Assembly: GCA_035556075.1 (NCBI GenBank)
Contig: DATMFQ010000015.1
Span: 1 to 64,000, forward strand
Reading direction: 5' to 3'
Origin: 73-13 sp035556075
GTDB lineage: Bacteria; Actinomycetota; Actinomycetes; Actinomycetales; Microbacteriaceae
Length of the DNA: 64,000 bases
Made by a program: the position numbers and the translations under genes. Shown here one piece after another: positions 18,397-26,443 of the stretch. The notes under the pieces were generated by a model. That model saw nothing but the letters and a program-made list of their open reading frames with translations. It was not told the DNA's origin and did not search any database. Numbering within the stretch: position 1 is the first letter of the stretch; the number at the start of each line of letters is the position of its first letter.

Positions 18397-18695
18397 CCCT
18401 CTTCGAAATCCTCGGCCTCGCGGCCGGCGTGCTGTTTGCCGTATCCGCGGTGCTCGTCACCGTGCGCATGGTGCGCGGTCGCAGCGTGCTCGACCGCATG
18501 ATCGCCTCCGACGTGCTGCTGACGACGGTCATCCTGGTGCTCGGCGCCGAAATGGTCATCAATGGGCACACGGACAACCTCGTGCTGATGATCGTGCTGG
18601 CGGCGGTCGCGAGCTTCGCCGCGATCGCGGTCGCGCGCACCATCGCGAAACAGGATCACGAGCAGGAGCACGACCACGAGCAGGAGCACCCGTGA
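18393..18695 (+). CDS. mrpF: Na+/H+ antiporter subunit F (MrpF)
   Basis: 100 aa with three membrane segments (about 5-25, 36-56, 60-80), the RMVRGRSVLDRMIASDVL loop typical of MrpF, and a His/Glu-rich tail (HEQEHDHEQEHP) that could bind metal ions. It overlaps mrpE and mrpG by 4 bases. Confidence 0.93.
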   Translation: MTLFEILGLAAGVLFAVSAVLVTVRMVRGRSVLDRMIASDVLLTTVILVLGAEMVINGHTDNLVLMIVLAAVASFAAIAVARTIAKQDHEQEHDHEQEHP

Positions 18696-19096
18696 TCCCG
18701 AGCGAACTCGACCTGGACTGGTGGCTCGACCTCGCGTCGCTGCTGCTCATCCTCGGTGCGGCCGTCCTCACACTCGCGGCAGCCATCGGCCTGCTGCGCT
18801 TCCCCGACGCGATGGCGCGGCTGCACTCGGCGACGAAGCCGCAGATCCTCGGCCTGCTGCTGGTCATCATCGCGATCGCGCTGCAGGCGCGGTCCTGGTC
18901 GACCCTGCTGCTGCTCTCGCCGATCATCGTGCTGCAGATGCTGACCGCGCCGGTCGCCGCGCAGATGCTGGCCCGCGCCGCCTACCGGACACGCAATTTC
19001 GTCGCCGAGCAAATCTCGATGGACGAGCTCGCCGACTCCGAGGTTGAGGTCCGCACCCAAGAGATCCCCCGCGTCGCACCACCGCGGGAGTCCTAG
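18692..19096 (+). CDS. mrpG: Na+/H+ antiporter subunit G (MrpG)
   Basis: 134 aa with three membrane segments. It has the MrpG signature GLLRFPDAMARLHSATKPQ (about residues 34-52). It starts at a GTG inside the GTGA that ends mrpF. It is the last gene of the Mrp operon; ilvD has its own promoter about 10 bases later. Confidence 0.93.
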   Translation: MIPSELDLDWWLDLASLLLILGAAVLTLAAAIGLLRFPDAMARLHSATKPQILGLLLVIIAIALQARSWSTLLLLSPIIVLQMLTAPVAAQMLARAAYRTRNFVAEQISMDELADSEVEVRTQEIPRVAPPRES

Positions 19097-19099
19097 ACT
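19094..19099 (+). promoter_or_regulatory. -10 element of ilvD (leaderless)
   Basis: TAGACT overlaps the mrpG stop codon and lies 7 bases before the ilvD ATG. No Shine-Dalgarno is present between them, so a leaderless transcript is likely. Confidence 0.6.
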
Positions 19100-19106
19100 C
19101 GAGCGC

Positions 19107-20804
19107 ATGCAGGACACTCCCGACATCAAGCCCCGCTCGCGCACCGTCACCGACGGGATCGAGGCGACCACCTCACGCGGGATGCTCCGTGCCGTCGGCA
19201 TGGGGGATGCGGACTGGGACAAGCCGCAGATCGGCATCGCGTCCTCATGGAACGAGATCACCCCCTGCAACCTCTCGCTCGACCGCCTCGCGCAGGCGGC
19301 GAAGGAGGGCGTCCACTCCGGCGGCGGCTACCCGCTGCAGTTCGGTACCATCTCCGTCTCGGACGGCATCTCGATGGGCCACGTCGGCATGCACTTCTCG
19401 CTCGTGAGCCGCGAGGTCATCGCGGACTCGGTCGAGGTCGTCATGGAGGCCGAACGGCTCGACGGCTCCGTGCTGCTGGCCGGTTGCGACAAGTCGATCC
19501 CCGGCATGCTCATGGCCGCCGCCCGGCTCGACCTCGCGAGCGTCTTCCTCTACGCGGGCTCGATCGCGCCAGGCTGGGTGCAGCTGTCCGACGGCACCGA
19601 GAAGGACATCACGATCATCGACTCCTTCGAGGCGGTCGGCGCGGTGAAGGCCGGCAAGATGTCGCTCGAGGATGCGAAGCGGATCGAATGCGCGTTTGCG
19701 CCCGGCGAGGGCGCCTGCGGTGGCATGTACACCGCCAACACGATGTCCTCCGTCGCGGAGGCCCTCGGCCTCGCGCTGCCGGGCTCGGCAAGCCCCGCCG
19801 CTGCTGACCGTCGTCGTGACTACTACGCGCACCGCTCCGGCGAAGCCGTCGTCGGCATGCTTGAGCGCGGGCACACCGCGCGTGACATCCTCAGCAAGGA
19901 GGCCTTCGAGAACGCGATCGCCGTCGGCATGGCGCTCGGCGGCTCGACGAACATCGTCCTCCACCTCCTCGCGATCGCCCGCGAGGCCGAGGTCGATCTC
20001 ACCCTCGACGACTTCAACCGGATCGGCGCGAAGGTGCCGCACATCGGCGACCTCAAGCCCTTCGGCCGGTACGTCATGCACGACGTCGACCAGCGTGGCG
20101 GGATCCCCGTGCTCATGCGGGCGCTGTTGGAGGCGGGTCTCATCCACGGTGACGCGCTCACCGTCACGGGCAAGACCGTCGCCGAGAACCTCGCAGAGCT
20201 CGCGCCACCCGCGCTCGACGGCAAGGTGCTGCACACGCTTGACAACCCCATTCATGCCACCGGTGGCCTGACGATCCTGCACGGCTCGTTCGCCCCGGAG
20301 GGCGCCGTCGTCAAGACCGCGGGCTTCGACGCCGAAGTGTTCGAGGGGCCGGCGCGGGTCTTCGAGCGCGAACGGGCCGCGCTCGACGCGCTCACCGAGG
20401 GCTCGATCGAGCCCGGCTCGGTCGTCGTCATCCGCTACGAGGGCCCGAAGGGCGGGCCCGGCATGCGCGAGATGCTCGCGATCACGGCCGCGATCAAGGG
20501 CGCTGGTCTCGGCAGCGATGTGCTGCTCGTCACGGATGGTCGATTCTCCGGCGGGACGACGGGGCTGTGCATTGGACACATCGCACCCGAGGCCGTCGAT
20601 GGCGGTCCCATCGCATTCGTGCGGGACGGGGACCCGATCCGCGTCGACGTCGCAGCGCGCTCGATCGATCTGCTCATCGATGAGGCGGAGCTCGCGGCAC
20701 GGCGTGAGGGCTGGGCGCCGCTGCCGCCGCGCTACACCCGCGGCGTCCTCGGGAAGTACGCGAAGCTCGTGCGCTCGGCCTCGGAAGGCGCCGTCACCGG
20801 CTGA
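19107..20804 (+). CDS. ilvD: Dihydroxy-acid dehydratase
   Basis: 565 aa. It dehydrates 2,3-dihydroxy-3-methylbutanoate and -pentanoate to the keto acids of valine and isoleucine. It carries the iron-sulfur cysteines: GCDKSIPGM (about residue 130), GEGACGGMYTANTMS (about 200), and the early SSWNEITPCNLSLD. The C-terminal signature VTDGRFSGGTTGLCIGHIAP is present. The start MQDTPDIKPRS is chosen because it directly follows the -10; upstream in-frame codons lie inside mrpG. It heads the branched-chain amino acid region. Confidence 0.96.
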   Translation: MQDTPDIKPRSRTVTDGIEATTSRGMLRAVGMGDADWDKPQIGIASSWNEITPCNLSLDRLAQAAKEGVHSGGGYPLQFGTISVSDGISMGHVGMHFSLVSREVIADSVEVVMEAERLDGSVLLAGCDKSIPGMLMAAARLDLASVFLYAGSIAPGWVQLSDGTEKDITIIDSFEAVGAVKAGKMSLEDAKRIECAFAPGEGACGGMYTANTMSSVAEALGLALPGSASPAAADRRRDYYAHRSGEAVVGMLERGHTARDILSKEAFENAIAVGMALGGSTNIVLHLLAIAREAEVDLTLDDFNRIGAKVPHIGDLKPFGRYVMHDVDQRGGIPVLMRALLEAGLIHGDALTVTGKTVAENLAELAPPALDGKVLHTLDNPIHATGGLTILHGSFAPEGAVVKTAGFDAEVFEGPARVFERERAALDALTEGSIEPGSVVVIRYEGPKGGPGMREMLAITAAIKGAGLGSDVLLVTDGRFSGGTTGLCIGHIAPEAVDGGPIAFVRDGDPIRVDVAARSIDLLIDEAELAARREGWAPLPPRYTRGVLGKYAKLVRSASEGAVTG

Positions 20805-20846
20805 ACGGGCGGCGCGGGTCGCCCCGATGCGACCGTCTCAGGTCCG

Positions 20847-20878
20847 TACGTACGTGGGCATCGCGGAACACGTACGTA
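20847..20878. promoter_or_regulatory. Palindromic operator of toxin-antitoxin operon
   Basis: A perfect 10-bp inverted repeat, TACGTACGTG ... CACGTACGTA, with a 12-base spacer, sits immediately upstream of the -10 (TATGAT, 20883-20888) of the antitoxin gene. Its position fits autorepression by the antitoxin or the toxin-antitoxin complex. Each arm also contains the self-complementary ACGTACGT. Confidence 0.75.
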
Positions 20879-20882
20879 TTGC

Positions 20883-20888
20883 TATGAT
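20883..20888 (+). promoter_or_regulatory. -10 element of toxin-antitoxin operon (leaderless)
   Basis: TATGAT followed by 6 bases and the ATG of the antitoxin gene, with no Shine-Dalgarno. Confidence 0.6.
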
Positions 20889-20894
20889 CGATGC

Positions 20895-21137
20895 ATGAAT
20901 ACGCGGGTCACGCTCTCCGAGCTCCGGAGCGATCTGTACCGGCTCGCCGACCAGGTGCTCGACAGTGGCGAGCCGCTCGAGATCGCGCGGAAGGGCCGCA
21001 CGCTGCGGCTCGTCGCCGACCCGATGGGCGACCGGCTGAGCCGGATCCAGCCGATCCCCGGCTTGATCGTGGGGGACCCTGACTCGCTCGCCGAGCTGGA
21101 CTGGTCCGACGAATGGCGGTCTGAGGACGCCGGCTGA
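20895..21137 (+). CDS. Antitoxin, Phd/YefM type
   Basis: 80 aa. The N-terminal Phd/YefM-like dimerisation and DNA-binding part (MNTRVTLSELRSDLYRLADQ, then GEPLEIARKGRTLRLV) is followed by an acidic C-terminus (LAELDWSDEWRSEDAG) that would bind the toxin. The stop overlaps the toxin start (TGATG), and an inverted-repeat operator lies upstream. The gene sits alone between ilvD and ilvB. Confidence 0.85.
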   Translation: MNTRVTLSELRSDLYRLADQVLDSGEPLEIARKGRTLRLVADPMGDRLSRIQPIPGLIVGDPDSLAELDWSDEWRSEDAG

Positions 21138-21520
21138 TGAGCCTGCACCTCGATACGCATGTCGTCGTCTGGCTCGCCGCTGGGGAGGTGCACCGCATCC
21201 CGGCAGCGACGAGGGCGCGGTTGGCTGTTGAGCCACTGCGCGTGTCGCCGATGGTGAAGCTTGAGCTCGCGTACCTGCGCGAGATCGGACGAATCGCCGC
21301 AAGCCCCGACGAGATCCTCGCCGAGCTCGGCCGGAGCATCGGTCTTGCGACCGATGGCACCGCATTCATCGATGTCGTGGCGTCGGCGATGCACCTCGAC
21401 TTCACCCGTGACGCCTTCGACCGGCTCATCCTCGCGCAGGCGATCACGGTCGACGCCCTGCTGGTGACCAAGGACGAGCGCATGCGCACGGCCGCCCCGC
21501 AGCACACGCTCTGGCACTGA
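21137..21520 (+). CDS. PIN-domain toxin (VapC-like ribonuclease)
   Basis: 127 aa. The PIN fold begins LHLDTHVVVWLAAGE with the first catalytic Asp. A Glu lies in VSPMVKLELAYL, and the late acidic residues are in FTRDAFDRLILAQAITVDALLVTKDERMR. This is the subgroup usually paired with Phd-type antitoxins, as here. It would cleave RNA, probably tRNA or mRNA, when free of antitoxin; the target is not known. Confidence 0.88.
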   Translation: MSLHLDTHVVVWLAAGEVHRIPAATRARLAVEPLRVSPMVKLELAYLREIGRIAASPDEILAELGRSIGLATDGTAFIDVVASAMHLDFTRDAFDRLILAQAITVDALLVTKDERMRTAAPQHTLWH

Positions 21521-21552
21521 GCAGCCGCGGAGAGCCGCCCTGTCGCATGCAG

Positions 21553-21703
21553 TAGACTGGACGTCCGATAGACACCCGGGTGGCACAACCAGTCCTGGGC
21601 GCGTCCGGCCGCAAGCCCGACCGGACGAGTTCTCATCACTGCTGCGGCGCCATTCCGTCACCGAGCACTGATGCCCACTGTGCCATCCCAAGGAACCATT
21701 CCC
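21553..21703 (+). promoter_or_regulatory. Promoter and structured 5' leader of ilvBNC
   Basis: TAGACT at 21553-21558 is the likely -10, giving a leader of about 140 bases. It contains a perfect 6-bp hairpin, GTCCGG/CCGGAC (21603-21608 with 21621-21626), and a weaker 5-bp stem before it. A 45-codon frame from GTG 21580 runs through it and overlaps the ilvB start, but is not rich in Ile, Val or Leu. No T-box is recognisable. Attenuation of some kind is plausible but not shown. Confidence 0.45.
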
Positions 21704-23494
21704 ATGTCGATCATTGACTCATCCCCGTTGAAGGCGGCCGCCCGCGGCAGCGAGATCCTCACCGGGTCTGGCGCGGTCCTGCGCACCCTCGAGCATCTCG
21801 GGGTCAAGGACGTCTTCGGGCTGCCCGGCGGCGCGATCATGCCGTTCTATGACGAGCTCATGGCCTCGACGACGATCCGGCACATCCTCGTGCGGCACGA
21901 GCAGGGGGCCGGCCACGCTGCGGAGGGCTACGCCGCGGCCTCGGGTGGCCTCGGCGTCGCGATCGCGACGAGTGGCCCCGGCGCGACGAACCTCGTGACG
22001 GCGATCGCCGACGCCTACATGGACTCGGTCCCGCTCCTTGCGATCACCGGACAGGTCTTCTCGACGGTCATGGGCACGGACGCGTTCCAGGAGGTCGACA
22101 TCGTCGGCATCACGATGCCGATCACGAAGCACTCCTTCCTCGTGACGAAGCCCGAGGATGTGCCCGCGACGCTCGCCGCCGCCGCGCACATCGCGACGAC
22201 CGGCCGCCCCGGTCCGGTGCTCGTGGACATCACCAAGGACGCGCAGCAGAACTCGGCGCCGTTCATCTGGCCGCCCAAGATCGACCTGCCCGGCTACCGC
22301 CCGGTGACGAAGGCGCACGGCAAGCAGGTCGTCGCAGCCGCGCAGCTCATCGCGGAGGCGAAGCGCCCCGTCATCTACGCCGGCGGCGGCGTCGGGCGCT
22401 CCAAGGCGTCCGAGGAGCTCGCCGAGTTCGCCCGGCTTGTCGGCGCCCCCGTCGTGACGACGCTCATGGCGCGCGGCGTCTTCCCCGACTCCGACCCGCT
22501 CCACCTCGGCATGCCGGGGATGCACGGTGCGGTGCCCGCGGTCCTCGCCTTCCAGGAGTCCGACCTCATCATCGCGCTTGGGGCGCGCTTCGACGACCGG
22601 GTCACCGGCAAGGTGAGCGAGTTCGCACCGCACGCGCAGGTCATCCACGTCGACATCGACCCCGCCGAGATCGGCAAGATCCGCGAGGCACAGGTGCCGA
22701 TCGTCGGCGACCTCAAGGACGTGCTCGTCGATTTCATCGTCGCCGTGCGCGACGCATTCGCCGCGACACCGCCCGACTATCGCGCGTGGTGGGCCCGCCT
22801 CGAGCAGCTGCGCGAAACCTATCCGCTCGGCTACGAGGCGCCGACCGACGGCCAGCTGTCACCGCAGCACATCATCCAGCGCATCGGCGAGCTGACCGGG
22901 CCCGAGGCCATCTACGCCGCCGGCGTCGGTCAGCACCAGATGTGGGCGGCGCAGTTCATCAAATACGAGCGCCCGAATGCGTGGCTCAACTCCGGCGGCG
23001 CGGGCACGATGGGCTACGGCGTGCCCGCCGCGATGGGGGCGAAGGTCGCCGAGCCGGACCGTGTCGTCTGGGCGATCGACGGCGACGGCTGCTTCCAGAT
23101 GACGAATCAGGAGCTCGCGACCTGCACGATCAACAACATCCCGATCAAGGTCGCGATCATCAATAATTCCTCGCTCGGCATGGTCCGACAGTGGCAGACC
23201 CTCTTCTATGACGGTCGCCATTCCTTCACCGACCTCGAGACCGGCGGCGGCACCCGGATGATCCCCGATTTCGTGAAGCTCGCCGAGGCCTACGGGGCGC
23301 TCGCGATCCGGGTCACGAAGGAGGACGAGATCGACGCGGCCATCAAGCTCGCGCTCGAGACGAATGACCGTCCCGTCGTCATTGACTTCATCGTGTCGCG
23401 GGATGCCATGGTGTGGCCGATGGTCCCGCAGGGCACCGGCAACTCCGAAGTGCAGTACGCCCGCGATCACGCACCCGCGTGGGATGAGGACTGA
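21704..23494 (+). CDS. ilvB: Acetolactate synthase, large subunit
   Basis: 596 aa ThDP- and FAD-dependent enzyme that makes acetolactate and acetohydroxybutyrate. It has VFGLPGGAIMPFYDEL with the catalytic-Glu strand VRHEQGAGHAAEGYA, the central FAD domain (GARFDDRVTGKVSEFAP), and the ThDP motif from GDGCFQM to IINNSSLGMVRQWQ. I chose ATG 21704 because AAGGAA lies 9-10 bases before it; an in-frame ATG at 21671 adds 11 residues. ilvN and ilvC follow in the same direction. Confidence 0.95.
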   Translation: MSIIDSSPLKAAARGSEILTGSGAVLRTLEHLGVKDVFGLPGGAIMPFYDELMASTTIRHILVRHEQGAGHAAEGYAAASGGLGVAIATSGPGATNLVTAIADAYMDSVPLLAITGQVFSTVMGTDAFQEVDIVGITMPITKHSFLVTKPEDVPATLAAAAHIATTGRPGPVLVDITKDAQQNSAPFIWPPKIDLPGYRPVTKAHGKQVVAAAQLIAEAKRPVIYAGGGVGRSKASEELAEFARLVGAPVVTTLMARGVFPDSDPLHLGMPGMHGAVPAVLAFQESDLIIALGARFDDRVTGKVSEFAPHAQVIHVDIDPAEIGKIREAQVPIVGDLKDVLVDFIVAVRDAFAATPPDYRAWWARLEQLRETYPLGYEAPTDGQLSPQHIIQRIGELTGPEAIYAAGVGQHQMWAAQFIKYERPNAWLNSGGAGTMGYGVPAAMGAKVAEPDRVVWAIDGDGCFQMTNQELATCTINNIPIKVAIINNSSLGMVRQWQTLFYDGRHSFTDLETGGGTRMIPDFVKLAEAYGALAIRVTKEDEIDAAIKLALETNDRPVVIDFIVSRDAMVWPMVPQGTGNSEVQYARDHAPAWDED

Positions 23495-23503
23495 GAGGCC
23501 GCA

Positions 23504-24010
23504 ATGAGTCACGTGCTCAGCCTCCTCGTGGAGGACAAGCCGGGTCTGCTTACCCGGGTCGCGGGGTTGTTCGCCCGCCGCGGCTTCAACATCGAGTCGC
23601 TCGCGGTCGGCCGCAGCGAGATCGAGGGCCTGTCCCGGATCACGGTCGTCGTCGACGTCGAGGACACACCGCTCGAGCAAGTGACGAAGCAGCTCAACAA
23701 GCTGGTCAACGTCATCAAGGTCGTCGAGCTGGAGCCGAGCAGCTCGGTGCTGCGCGACCACGTCATGATCAAGGTCAAGGTCGACAACGTCACGCGCTCG
23801 CAGGTGCTTGAGGCGGTCGGCCTCTTCCGCGCGAACGTCGTCGATGTCGCAGCCGACGCCCTCGTCATCGAGGTCACCGGCGACCGGCAGAAGGTGCAGG
23901 CGCTGCTGCGTCTGCTTGAGCCGTACGGCATCAAGGAGCTGGCCCAGTCCGGTACGCTCGCCATCGGCCGCGGCCCCAAATCCATCACCGAACGCGTCTT
24001 TAAGAACTGA
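23504..24010 (+). CDS. ilvN: Acetolactate synthase, small (regulatory) subunit
   Basis: 168 aa with an N-terminal ACT domain (HVLSLLVEDKPGLLTRVAGL, with the valine-binding loop RRGFNIESLAVG) and a second ACT-like domain that activates the large subunit. It gives valine feedback control. It lies 9 bases after ilvB with AGGCCGC as a poor ribosome site. Confidence 0.95.
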   Translation: MSHVLSLLVEDKPGLLTRVAGLFARRGFNIESLAVGRSEIEGLSRITVVVDVEDTPLEQVTKQLNKLVNVIKVVELEPSSSVLRDHVMIKVKVDNVTRSQVLEAVGLFRANVVDVAADALVIEVTGDRQKVQALLRLLEPYGIKELAQSGTLAIGRGPKSITERVFKN

Positions 24011-24029
24011 AGCAGAAAAGGATCACCTA

Positions 24030-25055
24030 GTGGCTGAGATCGTCTACGACAAGGATGCTGACCTCTCCCTTATCCAGGGCAAGAAGGTCGCCGTCATCGG
24101 GTACGGCTCGCAGGGGCACGCGCACGCGCTCAACCTCCGCGATTCCGGCGTCGAGGTCCGCATCGGGCTGAAGGCCGACTCGAAGTCCGTCGCGAAGGCG
24201 GAGGAGGCCGGGTTCACCGTCTCGACGACCGCGGACGCGGCGAAGTGGGCGGACGTCATCGTCATCCTCGCGCCGGACCAGCACCAGCGCGGGATCTACG
24301 CGGCCGACGTCAAGGGCAACCTCGAGGCGGGCAACGTGCTCCTCTTCGGCCACGGCTTCAACGTCCGCTACGGCTACATCGAGGCCCCCGTGGGTGTCGA
24401 TGTCGTCCTCGTCGCGCCGAAGGCGCCGGGCCACACCGTCCGCCGCGAGTTCGTCGCGGGCCGCGGCATCCCGGACATCGTCGCCGTCGAGCAGGACGCG
24501 ACCGGCACCGCCTGGGACCTCGCGTTCTCGTATGCGAAGGCGATCGGCGGCACTCGCGCCGGCGCGATCAAGACGACGTTCACGGAGGAGACCGAGACGG
24601 ACCTCTTCGGTGAGCAGTCGGTCCTGTGTGGCTCGCTCGAGCAGCTCATCAAGTACGGCTTCGAGACGCTCACCGAGGCTGGCTACCAGCCGGAGATCGC
24701 CTACTTCGAGGTGCTGCACGAGCTCAAGCTCATCGTCGACCTCATCAACGAGGGGGGCATCGCGAAGATGAACTGGTCGATCTCTGACACCGCTGAGTAC
24801 GGCGGCTATGTCTCCGGCCCGCGCATCATCGACGAGAGCGTCAAGGCGCGGATGCAGGACGTCCTCACCGACATCCAGTCCGGCGCGTTCGCGACTCGCT
24901 TCATCGGTGACCAGGACAGCGGGGCCGCCGAGTTCAAGCAGCTCCGCGCCGAGGCTGAGACGCACCCGATCGAGACGACCGGTCGCCAGCTCCGCGCCCT
25001 CTTCGCGTGGAAGCAGCAGGACGACGACTACGTCGACGGGTCCGCCGCCCGCTGA
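24030..25055 (+). CDS. ilvC: Ketol-acid reductoisomerase
   Basis: 341 aa, class I. The NADPH-binding Rossmann domain opens with KKVAVIGYGSQGHAHALNLRD. The knotted C-terminal domain has the metal-binding acidic residues in TETDLFGEQSVLCG and EVLHELKLIVDLINEGG. The start is GTG 24030, with AAAAGGAT about 7 bases upstream. It is the last gene of ilvBNC; a strong hairpin follows its stop. Confidence 0.96.
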   Translation: MAEIVYDKDADLSLIQGKKVAVIGYGSQGHAHALNLRDSGVEVRIGLKADSKSVAKAEEAGFTVSTTADAAKWADVIVILAPDQHQRGIYAADVKGNLEAGNVLLFGHGFNVRYGYIEAPVGVDVVLVAPKAPGHTVRREFVAGRGIPDIVAVEQDATGTAWDLAFSYAKAIGGTRAGAIKTTFTEETETDLFGEQSVLCGSLEQLIKYGFETLTEAGYQPEIAYFEVLHELKLIVDLINEGGIAKMNWSISDTAEYGGYVSGPRIIDESVKARMQDVLTDIQSGAFATRFIGDQDSGAAEFKQLRAEAETHPIETTGRQLRALFAWKQQDDDYVDGSAAR

Positions 25056-25068
25056 GTCGGTACTGATC

Positions 25069-25111
25069 GACGCGCTCCGCGCATTCCTTGAGTGAATGCG
25101 CGGAGCGCGTC
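25069..25111 (+). terminator. Perfect 18-bp hairpin after ilvC
   Basis: Arms 25069-25086 and 25094-25111 are perfectly complementary over 18 bases around a 7-base loop. There is no T tract, which is common for actinobacterial terminators. The arms contain GCATTC and GAATGC, the hexamer that is over-represented across the window. Confidence 0.85.
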
Positions 25112-25167
25112 GCTCCTCGGTGTCGCCGCCGCCTCGGCGCACCCCCGCGGGTTAGCCTGGGGCGGCC

Positions 25168-26394
25168 ATGAGCAACGACGCCGCTTACCGCCACCGCGTC
25201 CTCAAGGGGGATGAGCGGCCGGCACAGCACGCCATCCCGCCGACCTCCGGGGGCAGGATCGCGGCTCGCGTGATCGGGTGGTCGATATTCGGCGTCGTGC
25301 TGCTCGCGATCATCGCGCTCGCCGTGCCGATCGTGCACGGCCTCTGGCTGGCACAGGATGCGCTCGACGCGCAGCGCGTGCGCGTGGCGGAGCTGAGTGA
25401 TCGGCCGGTTGCCGATTGGGCCGAATCCGCGATTGCCGTCGACGTCCCGGAAGAGACGCCACTCGACCAGCTCCAGTACGTCGCCTCGCATAACAGTTAT
25501 GTGCTCGAGCCGACCCCGCTCCAGCTCTTCGTCATCGACCTGGTCGAGCCCGGCACAGCCGACACGCTGCGCTACTCGCACCCGGATCTGACGACGCAGC
25601 TCGACAATGGGGTGCGCGCATTCGAGCTTGACCCTCGCAACACGGGTCGTCGATTCACGAACACCCACGTCCCGCTCGTCGCCAACCGCTCGAACGCCCC
25701 CGACTTCGCGCTCTCCCTCACCGAGCTCGCGAAGTGGTCGGCCGCGCACCCCGGCCACGCGCCGATCTTCCTCCACCTTGACCTCAAGGAGGACTACCGT
25801 TTCCTCGACCCGACGAGTGGCCCCTGGGATGCTGACGCGGTCGAGCGGCTCGACGAGGTCGTCGGCGAGGTGCTCGGCGACCGGCTCATCACGCCGAGCC
25901 AGCTCGACGAGCGCGTTGGCTGGCCGACGCTCGGCGAGTCCCGGGGCAAGTTCCTCGTGTACATCGACAACAGCCTCGACGCCGCCTACGAGGCACTCGG
26001 CGCGGCGGGATCGAACGTCTTCGTCGCGCGGGAGGACGGGACGACGCGGTTTGCGGTGCTGAACGATCCGACGGACCGGGAGGTCGCATTCATCGCGGCG
26101 ACCGGTGTGATCGTGCGGACGCGGGCCGATGCGGACACGGTCATCGAGCCCGCCCGCCGGAGCGCCGCGCTCGACAGCGGGGCGAACCTCATCACGACCG
26201 ACTACCCGCGCGGTGAGCCCGGCCCGAACGGCTATGTGGTGCAGTTCGACGGTGGCGCGACCGTGCGGCTGCGCCCGCCCCTGCCCGAGGCCGCGCTCGC
26301 CGCTGCTGCGGAGGCTGCCGCACAGGCCGCGGCGGACGCCGCTGCTGCTGGCGCCGAGGCCGCTGCCACCGAGGAACCCGCCCCCACCGAGTGA
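25168..26394 (+). CDS. Membrane-anchored PI-PLC-like phosphodiesterase
   Basis: 408 aa. A short cytoplasmic N-terminus is followed by one membrane segment (about residues 32-55) and an extracytoplasmic domain resembling the Ca2+-dependent phosphoinositide-specific phospholipase C family. It has QYVASHNSYVLEP with the first catalytic His, then the GVRAFELD strand with acidic ligands and TNTHVPLV with the second His. The tail is a low-complexity Ala/Glu-rich segment. Actinobacteria have phosphatidylinositol lipids that could be substrates; this is inference. TAGCCT lies 9 bases before the ATG. It is out of place among amino acid genes. Confidence 0.8.
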   Translation: MSNDAAYRHRVLKGDERPAQHAIPPTSGGRIAARVIGWSIFGVVLLAIIALAVPIVHGLWLAQDALDAQRVRVAELSDRPVADWAESAIAVDVPEETPLDQLQYVASHNSYVLEPTPLQLFVIDLVEPGTADTLRYSHPDLTTQLDNGVRAFELDPRNTGRRFTNTHVPLVANRSNAPDFALSLTELAKWSAAHPGHAPIFLHLDLKEDYRFLDPTSGPWDADAVERLDEVVGEVLGDRLITPSQLDERVGWPTLGESRGKFLVYIDNSLDAAYEALGAAGSNVFVAREDGTTRFAVLNDPTDREVAFIAATGVIVRTRADADTVIEPARRSAALDSGANLITTDYPRGEPGPNGYVVQFDGGATVRLRPPLPEAALAAAAEAAAQAAADAAAAGAEAAATEEPAPTE

Positions 26395-26443
26395 CCAGTA
26401 CGCTGGTGGGGCACCATTCCTCGCCGAATCGCAAAGGTCCCAC

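Noticed and set aside
21553..21703. T-box riboswitch before ilvB
   Set aside because: I see no specifier loop or conserved T-box antiterminator sequence here, nor upstream of leuC or gltX.
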